Shown here piece after piece: positions 45,271 to 53,645 of a stretch of DNA of 64,000 nucleotides. This DNA comes from DASREM01 sp035652095 (GTDB lineage: Bacteria; Acidobacteriota; Terriglobia; Terriglobales; Acidobacteriaceae). A model generated the notes under the pieces. It was not told the origin of the DNA, did not search any database, and was given only the letters and a program-made list of their open reading frames with translations. The DNA lies in the NCBI GenBank assembly GCA_035652095.1, contig DASREM010000055.1, positions 248,001-312,000 on the forward strand, in the 5' to 3' direction. A program made the position numbers and the translations under genes. Within the stretch, counting starts at the first letter, position 1. Each line of letters opens with the position of its first letter.

Positions 45271-45602
45271 AAGCGCAATCGCTGAAGAAGGCTCTCGCCG
45301 CGGCCAACGCTTCAGCAAACGGCGACAGGAAGTATGTTCTTCGCCTGTATGTCACGGGCGCGACGTCCTCGTCACGGCGCGCCATTCTGAACATTAACTC
45401 GATTTGCTCCGAGCACCTCCAGGGGAGATACGATCTCGAAGTGATCGACATTCACCAGAAACCGACCCTGGCCAAGGACGAGCAGATTGTGGCGGCGCCC
45501 ACCCTGATCAAACACTTGCCTCTTCCCTTGCGGCGAATCATTGGCGACTTGTCGGATCGTGACCGCGTATTGTTCGGACTGGATCTGAAAGCCAAGGCGT
45601 AG
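45267..45602 (+). CDS. kaiB: KaiB-like protein 2
   Basis: The start is set at ATG 45267, overlapping the TGA of the first kaiB. 111 residues: YVLRLYVTGATSSSRRAILN, GRYDLEVIDIHQKPTLAK, QIVAAPTLIKHLPLPLRRII and GDLSDRDRVLFGLDLKAK. It is clearly paralogous to the preceding gene. Cyanobacterial-like organisms with several KaiB copies use them for different KaiC forms; here both accompany one KaiC. The next kinase gene begins seven bases on, with AGGAG inside the gap. Confidence 0.92.
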   Translation: MKAQSLKKALAAANASANGDRKYVLRLYVTGATSSSRRAILNINSICSEHLQGRYDLEVIDIHQKPTLAKDEQIVAAPTLIKHLPLPLRRIIGDLSDRDRVLFGLDLKAKA

Positions 45603-45609
45603 GAGCGTC

Positions 45610-46917
45610 ATGTCGTCTACGAAAACACCGAGCCAGCGGCAGTTGCGGGCGGAACTGAAACGCCTGCACGCTCGCCTGGCCGAGACCGAAGCGACCATGA
45701 ATGCGATCCGCACCGGCGATGTGGATGGCATTGTAGTGGAAGGGCCGAATGGCAGCCGCATCTTCACGCTGCAAAGCCCGGAGGAACCCTACCGCATTCT
45801 GGCCGAGCGGATGAATGAAGGCGCGGCCACGCTGACCTGCGAAGGCACGATCCTTTTCTGCAATCAGCGTCTGGCCGACATGGTTGGAGCCGCGTCAGAA
45901 CGGCTGCTGGGTTCTGCGCTCCATTCCATCCTGCATCCGGACGAGCGCGCCGGGTTGGCCGAACTCCTGCTTTCTGCGCTGGACCAGGACGTTCGCGTCG
46001 AGCGCCGGCTCTGGCGCAGCGATGGCACGATCCTGCCGGTGCAGCTATCGCTCAGCCATATCCCCATCGAAGATTCCGGGCACGGCATCTGCATGGTGGC
46101 CACCGACCTGCGCGAGCAGAAACGAGCCCACGAAGAAGTGCGCCGGCTCAACGCCGGATTGGAACAACAGGTCGCCCGACGAACCGCCGAACTGGAAGCC
46201 GCCAACCGAGAGCTCGAGGCATTCACTCACTCCGTGGCGCACGACCTGCGCGCTCCCTTGCGCCACATTCATGGCTTCTCCGACCTGCTGCAGCGTGACA
46301 CCGAATCTGCCTTGAGCACTGATGGGCGGCACTCCCTCGATTGCATCCACGGGGCAACTTTGCGGATGGAAAAGCTCCTTGAGGCTCTGCTGAATCTTAG
46401 CCGCTTCGGCCGGCAATCATTGCAGCGACAAGAGGTCGACTTGATGAAGTTGGTCCGGGAAGTGATCGAGGATCTTGCGCCGGACCTCAGGGATCGGAAA
46501 ATCGATTGGAAGATCAGCCCGCTTCCGAAAGTCAACTGCGATCTCGCCCTGATGAAGATCGTTTTAGCCAACCTGCTGTCGAACGCGGTCAAGTTTACGA
46601 GTCAGCGAGCCGCAGCCACCATCGAGATCGGCCAAACGATGTCGGATGGCCAGCGCGTGCTCTTTGTCCGCGATAATGGGGCCGGCTTCGACATGCGATA
46701 CGCAGGGAAACTCTTTGGGGTATTTCAGCGCCTGCATCGGGCAGAAGATTTTGAGGGAACCGGCGTCGGGCTGGCGACCGTGCAACGGATTTTGCGGAAG
46801 CACGGAGGAAGAATCTGGGCCGAGGCCGAACCCGGCAAGGGAGCGACCTTCTATTTCAGCTGCGAGGCAGCCGAGACCACCGCCGGACCAAAGGTCGCAG
46901 TAGAAGAGGTCGTGTGA
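45610..46917 (+). CDS. PAS histidine kinase of the Kai cluster
   Basis: 435 residues, soluble. An N-terminal coiled segment (QRQLRAELKRLHARLAETEA) and a short linker (MNAIRTGDVDGIVVEGPNG) precede a PAS domain at about 65-180 (AATLTCEGTILFCNQRLADM). A coiled coil follows, then HisKA with His in FTHSVAHDLRAPLRHIHGF, and HATPase (NLLSNAVKFTSQ, DNGAGFDMRYAGKLFGVFQ, GTGVGLATVQRILRKHGG). It lies seven bases after kaiB2. Its stop overlaps the GTG start of the next kinase. In cyanobacteria Kai output goes through a KaiB-fold kinase (SasA); this one lacks a KaiB-like sensor, so contact with Kai would need another route. Confidence 0.9.
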   Translation: MSSTKTPSQRQLRAELKRLHARLAETEATMNAIRTGDVDGIVVEGPNGSRIFTLQSPEEPYRILAERMNEGAATLTCEGTILFCNQRLADMVGAASERLLGSALHSILHPDERAGLAELLLSALDQDVRVERRLWRSDGTILPVQLSLSHIPIEDSGHGICMVATDLREQKRAHEEVRRLNAGLEQQVARRTAELEAANRELEAFTHSVAHDLRAPLRHIHGFSDLLQRDTESALSTDGRHSLDCIHGATLRMEKLLEALLNLSRFGRQSLQRQEVDLMKLVREVIEDLAPDLRDRKIDWKISPLPKVNCDLALMKIVLANLLSNAVKFTSQRAAATIEIGQTMSDGQRVLFVRDNGAGFDMRYAGKLFGVFQRLHRAEDFEGTGVGLATVQRILRKHGGRIWAEAEPGKGATFYFSCEAAETTAGPKVAVEEVV

Positions 46918-49370
46918 ACGGATCGCCGCTTTTCCTTACAGACTTGGTCACAAACGTGTGCGATCCGCGCATTTTGCGGAGATTAAATCAGTTCGTCTCC
47001 TGCTGCTGTGCGCTCGCAATACTGTTCGGGTTGTGGGTGCTGACGGGATGGATGTTCCATCTCACCTGGATGAAGAGCATCGTGCCGGGACAGGTTGCGG
47101 TCAAGGCCAATGCCGCCACCTGCTTTATCTTCCTCGGTCTCGCGCTGTGGATTTTGCGAAAGGAAGATTCTCCCATCGCTCCTGCCTGGAGGTTGGCCGC
47201 GAAGGCCGCGGCCTTCATTGCCGGTGTGGTGGGTCTGCTGTCATTGCTGGAGTACGCAGCCGGCTTGGATCTCGGCATCGATCAGTTATTGTTCACTCCC
47301 GGACCGAAAGACATTCCGGGCAGTGTGCGTCCAGGTCTCATGTCTCCTCTCGCCGCTTTTGGTTTCTTCGGGCTCGGTAGCACGCTGCTTCTACTGGACG
47401 TCAAGTCGAAGCTGGCGCGTTGGCCTGCGCAATTGCTGCCCTGCGTGGTGGCCATCGCCGCGATGTTCGGCATCATGGACTTCGTTCTAGATCCCATCAC
47501 GACCCACACTTACATCTCTCCAGTAACTGCTTCGATCTTGTTTCTGTTTAGCTTCGGGTTGATGTTTGCTCGCGCGGATTGGGGTTTGGGTGCTTTAGTG
47601 GCTGGAGTTACACAGGGTGGCACACTGACGCGCCGTCTGCTGCCGGCCGCGATCCTGGTCCCGCTGGTCATCGGATGGCTGCGTTGGAACGGACAGAACA
47701 TCGGACTTTATTCGAATTGGACCGGCGTATCGCTAATGACAGTAATCTCGATCTTACTGTTATCCGGCCTTACGGCTTTGAGCGGCTTCACCCTGGCTCG
47801 CAACGAGCGCGAACGCCAGCGGGGCCAGGAGACCGTTGACCGTTTAGCCGCTATGGTGGAGTGTTCCGACGTCGCGATTATCGGAAAAACCACGGATGGA
47901 GTGGTCACGAGTTGGAATCCGGCGGCCGAAGCAATCTACGGCTATTCGGCCCGGGAAATTGTCGGCAAATCGATCTCTACCGTGATTCCGGCGAATCGCC
48001 GGGAAGAGTTCGACACGATCCTCGAAAAGATCCGGCGAGGGCAGCGCATCAGCCACTACGAAACGACACGGGTGCGCAAGGACGGGCAAGCCGTTTCCGT
48101 TTCGCTCTCGGTCAGTCCTGTGAAGGACAAGGCGGGGAACCTGGTGGGAGTGTCCACCATTGCTCGCGACATTACCGAACGCAAACGTGCGGAGGAAGAA
48201 TTACAGCTGAGCCGCGAACGCCTCGCCCTAGCCCAAAAGGCTGCGCATTCAGGCACTTTCGACTGGGACATCCAGAACAATGTCAATCACTGGTCCCCCG
48301 AAGTCGAGGAAGTGCACGGCATCGCGCCCGGAAAGTTCGGCGGCACCTACGAAGACTGGGAAGCCCTGGTGGTGCCCGAAGACCTTGTAGTGGCCAAGAA
48401 GGGCATCGAGGAATCGCTCAAGACCGGTGAATTTGCGGGGGAGTGGCGAATCCGGCGCCGCAATGATGGCGAAATCCGCTGGATCACAGCCCGCGCCAAG
48501 GTGGTTTTCGACGACAACGGAAAGCCCCAGCGCATGCTCGGCCTCAACATGGATGTGACCGCGCGCAAGCGCGCGGAGGAGGAAGTCCGGCGTCTAAATC
48601 GGGAACTGGAACAGCGCGTCATTCAACGCACCGCGCAGCTGGAAGCCGCCAATAAAGAACTGGAAGCATTTACTTATTCGGTTTCCCACGACCTGCGAGC
48701 CCCACTGCGCCATATCAGCGGTTTCTCCAAGCTTTTGACCGAGGAGTATGGCTCCGCCCTGGCGCCGGAGGCGAAACACCATCTCCAGAGAATCCAGGAA
48801 GGCACGCGGCGCATGGGGCTGCTGGTCGACGACCTCTTGAATCTGGGCCGCATCGGCCGGCACGAATTACGCCTGCAAATCACTGGTCTGAACTCCGTGG
48901 TCGACGAAACTTTATTCGACTTGAAGGAGGACTGCGAAGGACGGCAAGTGGAATGGAAGATCGGCACGCTTCCTTTTGTGGAATGCGATCCCGCCCTGAT
49001 GAAGCAGGTATTCCAAAACCTGCTGTCGAACGCAGTGAAGTTCACGCATCCGCGCAGCCAGGCAGTGATTGAAGTCGGACAGAAAGATGAGGACGGAAGT
49101 GCGGTGGTATTCGTTCGCGATAACGGAGTCGGCTTCAACATGAAGTATGCCGACAAGCTGTTCGGCGTATTTCAACGCCTGCACCGTCCAGAAGATTTCG
49201 AAGGCACCGGGGTGGGACTGGCAACTGTCCAGCGCATCATTCAGAAGCACGGCGGTCGCATCTGGGCCGAAGCGGAACTGGGCAAGGGCGCTACTTTCTT
49301 TTTCACGCTCGGAACTTCCGAGAAGACCGAACTCAAGACCAATGCCGCAACGGCGGGAGATAAAGCATGA
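46914..49370 (+). CDS. Membrane PAS-PAS histidine kinase of the Kai cluster
   Basis: 818 residues from GTG 46914. About eight N-terminal hydrophobic helices (to residue 300; FGLWVLTGWMFHLTWMKS, VKANAATCFIFLGLALW) form the same module as in the kinase at 25,891. Two PAS domains with PAC motifs follow (about 315-430 and 440-560; DITERKRAEEEL, DVTARKRAEEEV). Then come a coiled coil, HisKA with His in FTYSVSHDLRAPLRHISGF, and HATPase (NLLSNAVKFTHP, DNGVGFNMKYADKLFGVFQ, GTGVGLATVQRIIQKHGG). The kinase core is closely paralogous to the preceding gene. The downstream Rcp1-like receiver overlaps its stop by four bases and is the obvious partner. Confidence 0.9.
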   Translation: MNGSPLFLTDLVTNVCDPRILRRLNQFVSCCCALAILFGLWVLTGWMFHLTWMKSIVPGQVAVKANAATCFIFLGLALWILRKEDSPIAPAWRLAAKAAAFIAGVVGLLSLLEYAAGLDLGIDQLLFTPGPKDIPGSVRPGLMSPLAAFGFFGLGSTLLLLDVKSKLARWPAQLLPCVVAIAAMFGIMDFVLDPITTHTYISPVTASILFLFSFGLMFARADWGLGALVAGVTQGGTLTRRLLPAAILVPLVIGWLRWNGQNIGLYSNWTGVSLMTVISILLLSGLTALSGFTLARNERERQRGQETVDRLAAMVECSDVAIIGKTTDGVVTSWNPAAEAIYGYSAREIVGKSISTVIPANRREEFDTILEKIRRGQRISHYETTRVRKDGQAVSVSLSVSPVKDKAGNLVGVSTIARDITERKRAEEELQLSRERLALAQKAAHSGTFDWDIQNNVNHWSPEVEEVHGIAPGKFGGTYEDWEALVVPEDLVVAKKGIEESLKTGEFAGEWRIRRRNDGEIRWITARAKVVFDDNGKPQRMLGLNMDVTARKRAEEEVRRLNRELEQRVIQRTAQLEAANKELEAFTYSVSHDLRAPLRHISGFSKLLTEEYGSALAPEAKHHLQRIQEGTRRMGLLVDDLLNLGRIGRHELRLQITGLNSVVDETLFDLKEDCEGRQVEWKIGTLPFVECDPALMKQVFQNLLSNAVKFTHPRSQAVIEVGQKDEDGSAVVFVRDNGVGFNMKYADKLFGVFQRLHRPEDFEGTGVGLATVQRIIQKHGGRIWAEAELGKGATFFFTLGTSEKTELKTNAATAGDKA

Positions 49371-49846
49371 CCCAACGACAGATCGAAATTTTGCTGGTGG
49401 AAGACAATCCGGATGACGTGGAGCTTACCCTGCACGCCCTCCGCAAAGAAAAGCTGGCCAACAGCATTCACGTGGCGCGCGATGGCGAAGAGGCTCTGGA
49501 GTTTCTTTTTTGCAATGGCATCCACGCCGACCGCTCGTTCGAGGAGCCGCCGAGGCTGGTACTGCTGGATTTGAAGTTGCCGAAAGTGGATGGCATGGAA
49601 GTGCTCCAGCGGCTCAAGGCTGACCCCCGCACCAAAGCCATACCGGTCGTCATCCTGACATCCTCCAAAGAGGAACGCGACTTGGTCAAAGGCTATGGCC
49701 TTGGAGTTAACAGCTACATCCAAAAGCCGGTCGACTTCGAACAGTTCCGGGACACCATCAAAAATGTGGGGCTCTACTGGCTGGTCATCAACCAGCTTCC
49801 CCTGGTGAATAGTCTCGCGCAGGCTGTATCAACCACGACCAAATGA
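49367..49846 (+). CDS. Rcp1-like response regulator of the Kai cluster
   Basis: A 159-residue single receiver: LLVEDNPDDVELTLHAL, LVLLDLKLPKVDGMEV, VVILTSSKEERDLV and SYIQKPVDFEQF. The Rcp1-type dimerisation tail NVGLYWLVINQLPL is present. It overlaps the kinase upstream (ATGA) and precedes the receiver-phosphorylase gene by 74 bases. It may shuttle phosphate between the kinases and the receiver on the phosphorylase. Confidence 0.9.
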   Translation: MTQRQIEILLVEDNPDDVELTLHALRKEKLANSIHVARDGEEALEFLFCNGIHADRSFEEPPRLVLLDLKLPKVDGMEVLQRLKADPRTKAIPVVILTSSKEERDLVKGYGLGVNSYIQKPVDFEQFRDTIKNVGLYWLVINQLPLVNSLAQAVSTTTK

Positions 49847-49920
49847 TCTGGCAGTACGGGATCGAAAATGCGAAAGCGTCAATTCCAATCTGCACGCGAC
49901 GGGATTGTTGAGTACGTTCA

Positions 49921-52059
49921 ATGACTAGCCCAGAGAATCCAGCGTCCGCCAGGCAGCCACTGCACGCGTTGCTGGTCGAGGACAGTTCCAACGATGCAGA
50001 ACTCATGGCACGCGAGCTGAGCCAGGCCGGCTTCGACTTGACGTCGGATCGGGTGGACAATGAAGACGACTATCTGGCGCAGCTGGAAAAGTCTCCCGCA
50101 ATTGTCCTTGCCGACTATTCCCTGCCCCAGTTTAGCGGGCTCCGGGCGCTCGAACTGCTGCAAGAGCGTGGTCTGAACATTCCGTTCATTGTGGTGTCCG
50201 GAACGATCGGCGAGGAAGCTGCTGCCGCGGTCGTCAAACAGGGCGCCGCAGACTACGTCCTGAAAAGCCGCCTCACCCGGCTCGGTCCCGCCGTCCGGCG
50301 CGCTCTGCAGGGAGAACGGAGAATTGCCTATTTCTCCATGGAGATCGCGTTGTTGTCGGCCATTCCGACCTACAGCGGAGGATTAGGTGTGCTCGCCGGT
50401 GACACCATCCGCTCTGCCGCCGATCTTCAGCTACCCGTCGTGGCGGTATCGCTGCTTCATCGCGCGGGCCACTTCCATCAGCGGCTCGACACTGCCGGAT
50501 GGCAGACGGAAGAGCCCGTCGAATGGAAGGTGGAGGAGTTTCTCACCGAGATGCCGGCGAGAGCAACGCTCGCCATCGAGGGTCGGAAGCTGTCGCTGCG
50601 CTGCTGGAAGTTTCAGGTACAAGGGGTCGCCGGATATTCTGTCCCCGTCTACCTGCTCGATTCAGACCTGCCCGAAAACAGCGACTGGGACCGGAAGCTG
50701 ACGTCGGTCCTTTATGGTGGCGACTCGCATTACCGTTTGTGTCAGGAAGTTGTTCTGGGCATCGGTGGAGTGCGCATGTTGCGCGCGCTCGGCTACGAGA
50801 GGATCGAACGCTTCCACATGAACGAAGGGCACGCGAGCCTGCTCACGCTCGAACTGCTGCAAGAAGAGGCCGGTAGGGCGCAAAAGGCCCGCATTTCTAT
50901 CGGCGACCTTGCCAGCGTGCGGCAGCGGTGTATCTTTACCACTCATACGCCGGTACCGGCGGGGCATGATCAATTTGCGCTCTCCGCGCTGGGAACCATT
51001 CTGGGATTGCGGGAAGATATGTCCGATTTGCTCGATCAGAATATGGCGCTTCGGGTCTTCGGACGCCACGAAGCTCCGGGAGAAAAGAAATCACCTTTAA
51101 GCGGACAGGCAATGCTCAACATGACGTACCTCGGCCTGAACATGAGCCGTTACGTGAATGGAGTAGCTAAGCGGCACGGAGAAGTCTCACGGATGATGTT
51201 CGCGGGCTACGACATCGACGCAATCACGAACGGCGTGCACGCCGCGACATGGACATCGCCGCACTTTCAGGTGCTCTTCGATCGCCACATTCCTGACTGG
51301 CGGCAGGACAATTTCAGTTTGCGCCATGCTGAGAGTATTCCCACGGCTGAGATCTGTGAGGCGCACCAGCAGGCAAAGGCCGAACTGCTGGCGCTCGTCC
51401 ATGAACGGGATCATCTGACCATGAGCCCCGAGGTATTCACCATCGGATTCGCTCGCCGGGTCACTGCCTACAAGCGGGCGGACCTTCTGTTCACTGACCT
51501 CGATCATCTCAAGAAGGTTGCGCGTGAAGCGGGCGGCCTGCAGTTGATTTATGCGGGCAAGGCGCATCCCAGCGATCAAGAGGGTAAGAAGCTTATCCGT
51601 CATATTCTCCAGCTAAAGGAAACGCTAAAGGATGGTATCGCGATCGTCTTTCTCCAGAACTACGACCTCTCGCTGGCAAAGCTGATCACTGCTGGGGTCG
51701 ATCTCTGGCTTAACACTCCCCAACCGCCACTGGAAGCCTCGGGCACGAGCGGAATGAAGGCTGCGCTTAATGGCGTCCCGAGCTTGAGCATCGTCGATGG
51801 ATGGTGGATGGAAGGACTCATCGAAGGTGTTACCGGGTGGGCAATCGGAGCCGAGAAGCGGCAACGGGAAGGCGAAAGCAGCGCCCTGCGCGATGCCACT
51901 TCACTCTATGACAAACTGGAGAGCATGATTATTCCGTTGTTCCGCCGTGATCGCGATCGCTACTTGGAAGTCATGCGGCATGCCATCGCGGTAAACGGCT
52001 CATTCTTCAATACCCAGAGAATGCTGCAACAGTATGTGTTGAGTGCGTACTTCCGCTGA
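49921..52059 (+). CDS. Receiver domain fused to alpha-glucan (glycogen) phosphorylase
   Basis: 712 residues in one uninterrupted frame. Residues 14-130 are a receiver with acidic pair Glu20-Asp21, phospho-acceptor Asp65 (VLADYSLPQFSG), Ser93 and Lys115. With almost no linker, residues 134-712 are a complete short-form (GT35) alpha-glucan phosphorylase. Its motifs are RIAYFSMEIALL, TYSGGLGVLAGDTIRSAADL, RFHMNEGHASLL, FTTHTPVPAGHDQF, FARRVTAYKRADLL and GTSGMKAALNG with the PLP lysine at 613. It should release glucose-1-phosphate from glycogen or maltodextrin, with phosphorylation of the receiver as the likely control. The receiver is most like that of the hybrid kinase at 38,576. It ends the Kai operon. 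No clear ribosome-binding site is seen before the ATG. Confidence 0.93.
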   Translation: MTSPENPASARQPLHALLVEDSSNDAELMARELSQAGFDLTSDRVDNEDDYLAQLEKSPAIVLADYSLPQFSGLRALELLQERGLNIPFIVVSGTIGEEAAAAVVKQGAADYVLKSRLTRLGPAVRRALQGERRIAYFSMEIALLSAIPTYSGGLGVLAGDTIRSAADLQLPVVAVSLLHRAGHFHQRLDTAGWQTEEPVEWKVEEFLTEMPARATLAIEGRKLSLRCWKFQVQGVAGYSVPVYLLDSDLPENSDWDRKLTSVLYGGDSHYRLCQEVVLGIGGVRMLRALGYERIERFHMNEGHASLLTLELLQEEAGRAQKARISIGDLASVRQRCIFTTHTPVPAGHDQFALSALGTILGLREDMSDLLDQNMALRVFGRHEAPGEKKSPLSGQAMLNMTYLGLNMSRYVNGVAKRHGEVSRMMFAGYDIDAITNGVHAATWTSPHFQVLFDRHIPDWRQDNFSLRHAESIPTAEICEAHQQAKAELLALVHERDHLTMSPEVFTIGFARRVTAYKRADLLFTDLDHLKKVAREAGGLQLIYAGKAHPSDQEGKKLIRHILQLKETLKDGIAIVFLQNYDLSLAKLITAGVDLWLNTPQPPLEASGTSGMKAALNGVPSLSIVDGWWMEGLIEGVTGWAIGAEKRQREGESSALRDATSLYDKLESMIIPLFRRDRDRYLEVMRHAIAVNGSFFNTQRMLQQYVLSAYFR

Positions 52060-52301
52060 AGCAACGACCCGGGAACATCCGCACACTCTGGATCAAAACC
52101 TGAACGCCAGAAGGCACTCACGGCCGTACTATCGTGTGTCGCCATTGTGCCATGTGCAAGCCCCCTTGGACTATCTCGCCTGAATGTGGGTAGGTCAGGG
52201 AGCTTGACTTCGCAAACAAATCGCCATCTGGGTGCCAGCTGTGTGTCCACTCATAGATGAATCTGTTGATCCTGAATCTCGAACAGCGCTAGCGTCGGGC
52301 T

Positions 52302-53481
52302 GTGCTCACGATTCGCGCAATGGCCGGCGGGGAGGGATACGCCCAGAGACATCTCCAACAGAGTGACTACTTCGACCAAAAGCGTACCGTCGAAGGCCAT
52401 TGGCACGGCCGGGGCGCTGAGCTGTTAGGCCTATCAGGAAAGGTCACGTCCGAGGATTTCGAATCGCCCCGGCAAGGACTCGACCCCTCCACAGGCGAGT
52501 TTCTCCGTCAGCGCCAAGGCTCCGACCGCATCTCCGCTGATGGAACCGAGCAAAGCAAGGCACGGTCTCTCTATGACATGACCTTCTCAGCACCAAAGTC
52601 AGTCTCCGTCATGTGGCCGGCACTCACGAAGAGATTGCGCGCATTAACGACGCAGTTCGTCAAGATCGAAAGGAACATGGTGAACTGGGAACCGGCCGCC
52701 ATTTCGATACGTGCGTTTCTCTTCAGTGGACAACAGCGCAGAAGCACGACATTTCCAATTATCAAGAGGGGCTCGTGCTTCAATTCCAGCGAGATACGAA
52801 GGTGGCAAACCGTCACGAGTCGCTCGAAGTTGTTCGAGTAGGTTCTGAATCTATAGTCGCTCGAAAAGAATCGAGAGAGGAAGTGACGATCTCACCAGAG
52901 AAAGTACGCGCTTTCTCGGTGTACGAACGCAGACCCATCGAAGTCGCCTCCGGCGACAGCTTAATGCTCACTGCAAACCGTCGAGATCCTTTCGCGCCAC
53001 GAACGGAGAGTTGGTGAAGGTGAAATCTGTGGACGAGGCTGCGATCCGTCTGGAAGATGGCCGAACTATTCCCGCCAACTATCGCGAGTTCGCACATGGC
53101 TATGCCATCACAGCCCATCGCAGCCAAGGCAAAACCGTGGACAATGTCATCATCTCCGCAGATGCGATGAAGAAAGAATTGTTTTATGTAGCTGCTAGCC
53201 GTGGGCGCAGCGAGATAGCTGTCGTGACCAGCGACCGCGAACTACTTCGAGAGTCGGTTGGCGTGTCCACAGCGCGGCAGTCTGCAATGGAGTTGGTCAG
53301 AAAGCAACAACATGAGCAAGGCTCGGACAAAGCACCGGAGATGAGCCATGAGTCTGGTTTCGCCCGGAATCATGCGACTCACATCGCAGAACAGCATTCA
53401 ACTCTCGAACCGGCGCACGACGCCGGAAGAACAGCAGGCCATGGTATTGAGCAAGACATCGGTCATAGCCTCGGCATGTGA
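52302..53481 (+). pseudogene. MobF/TrwC relaxase-helicase with large deletion and frameshifts
   Basis: From a GTG at 52302 the frame reads as the N-terminus of a TrwC-like relaxase (MLTIRAMAGGEGYAQRHL, GHWHGRGAELLGL, YDMTFSAPKSVSVM). At about 52,612 it switches frame and jumps to the late helicase region (IARINDAVRQDRKEHGELG, QWTTAQKHDISNYQEG). Near 52,990 a third frame continues (VKVKSVDEAAIRLEDGRTI, HGYAITAHRSQGKTVD, FYVAASRGRSEIAVVTSDR). The nicking-domain core and most of the helicase, several hundred residues, are missing. It marks a former conjugative or mobilisable element. Confidence 0.85.
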
Positions 53482-53504
53482 GGACTGGCTTTCACACCTC
53501 CCCA

Positions 53505-53630
53505 TTCCCCACATAGCGGAGAAAATTGCCGGGAAGAAAGGCTTGTGTCAAGGCCGCGCCTTGTGTGCCGCGTAGCGGTCGAAGAGCCTTGACACGAGCC
53601 GCTTGTCGGCCATGCTGCTAGATGTGGGAA
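53505..53630. repeat. Nested inverted repeats after the relaxase remnant
   Basis: Inner arms GCTTGTGTCAAGGC (53541-53554) and GCCTTGACACGAGC (53586-53599), 13 of 14 matching. Outer arms TTCCCCACAT (53505-53514) and ATGTGGGAA (53622-53630). The position next to a MobF gene is compatible with an origin of transfer or element end, but a terminator pair is also possible. Confidence 0.5.
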
Positions 53631-53645
53631 CTGTGAATCGTGTAT

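Noticed and set aside
50290..50340. REC-phosphorylase fusion as an assembly or frameshift artefact
   Set aside because: The frame passes through without a stop, both domains are complete, and the join occurs cleanly between the last receiver helix and the first phosphorylase strand; read-level confirmation is still desirable.
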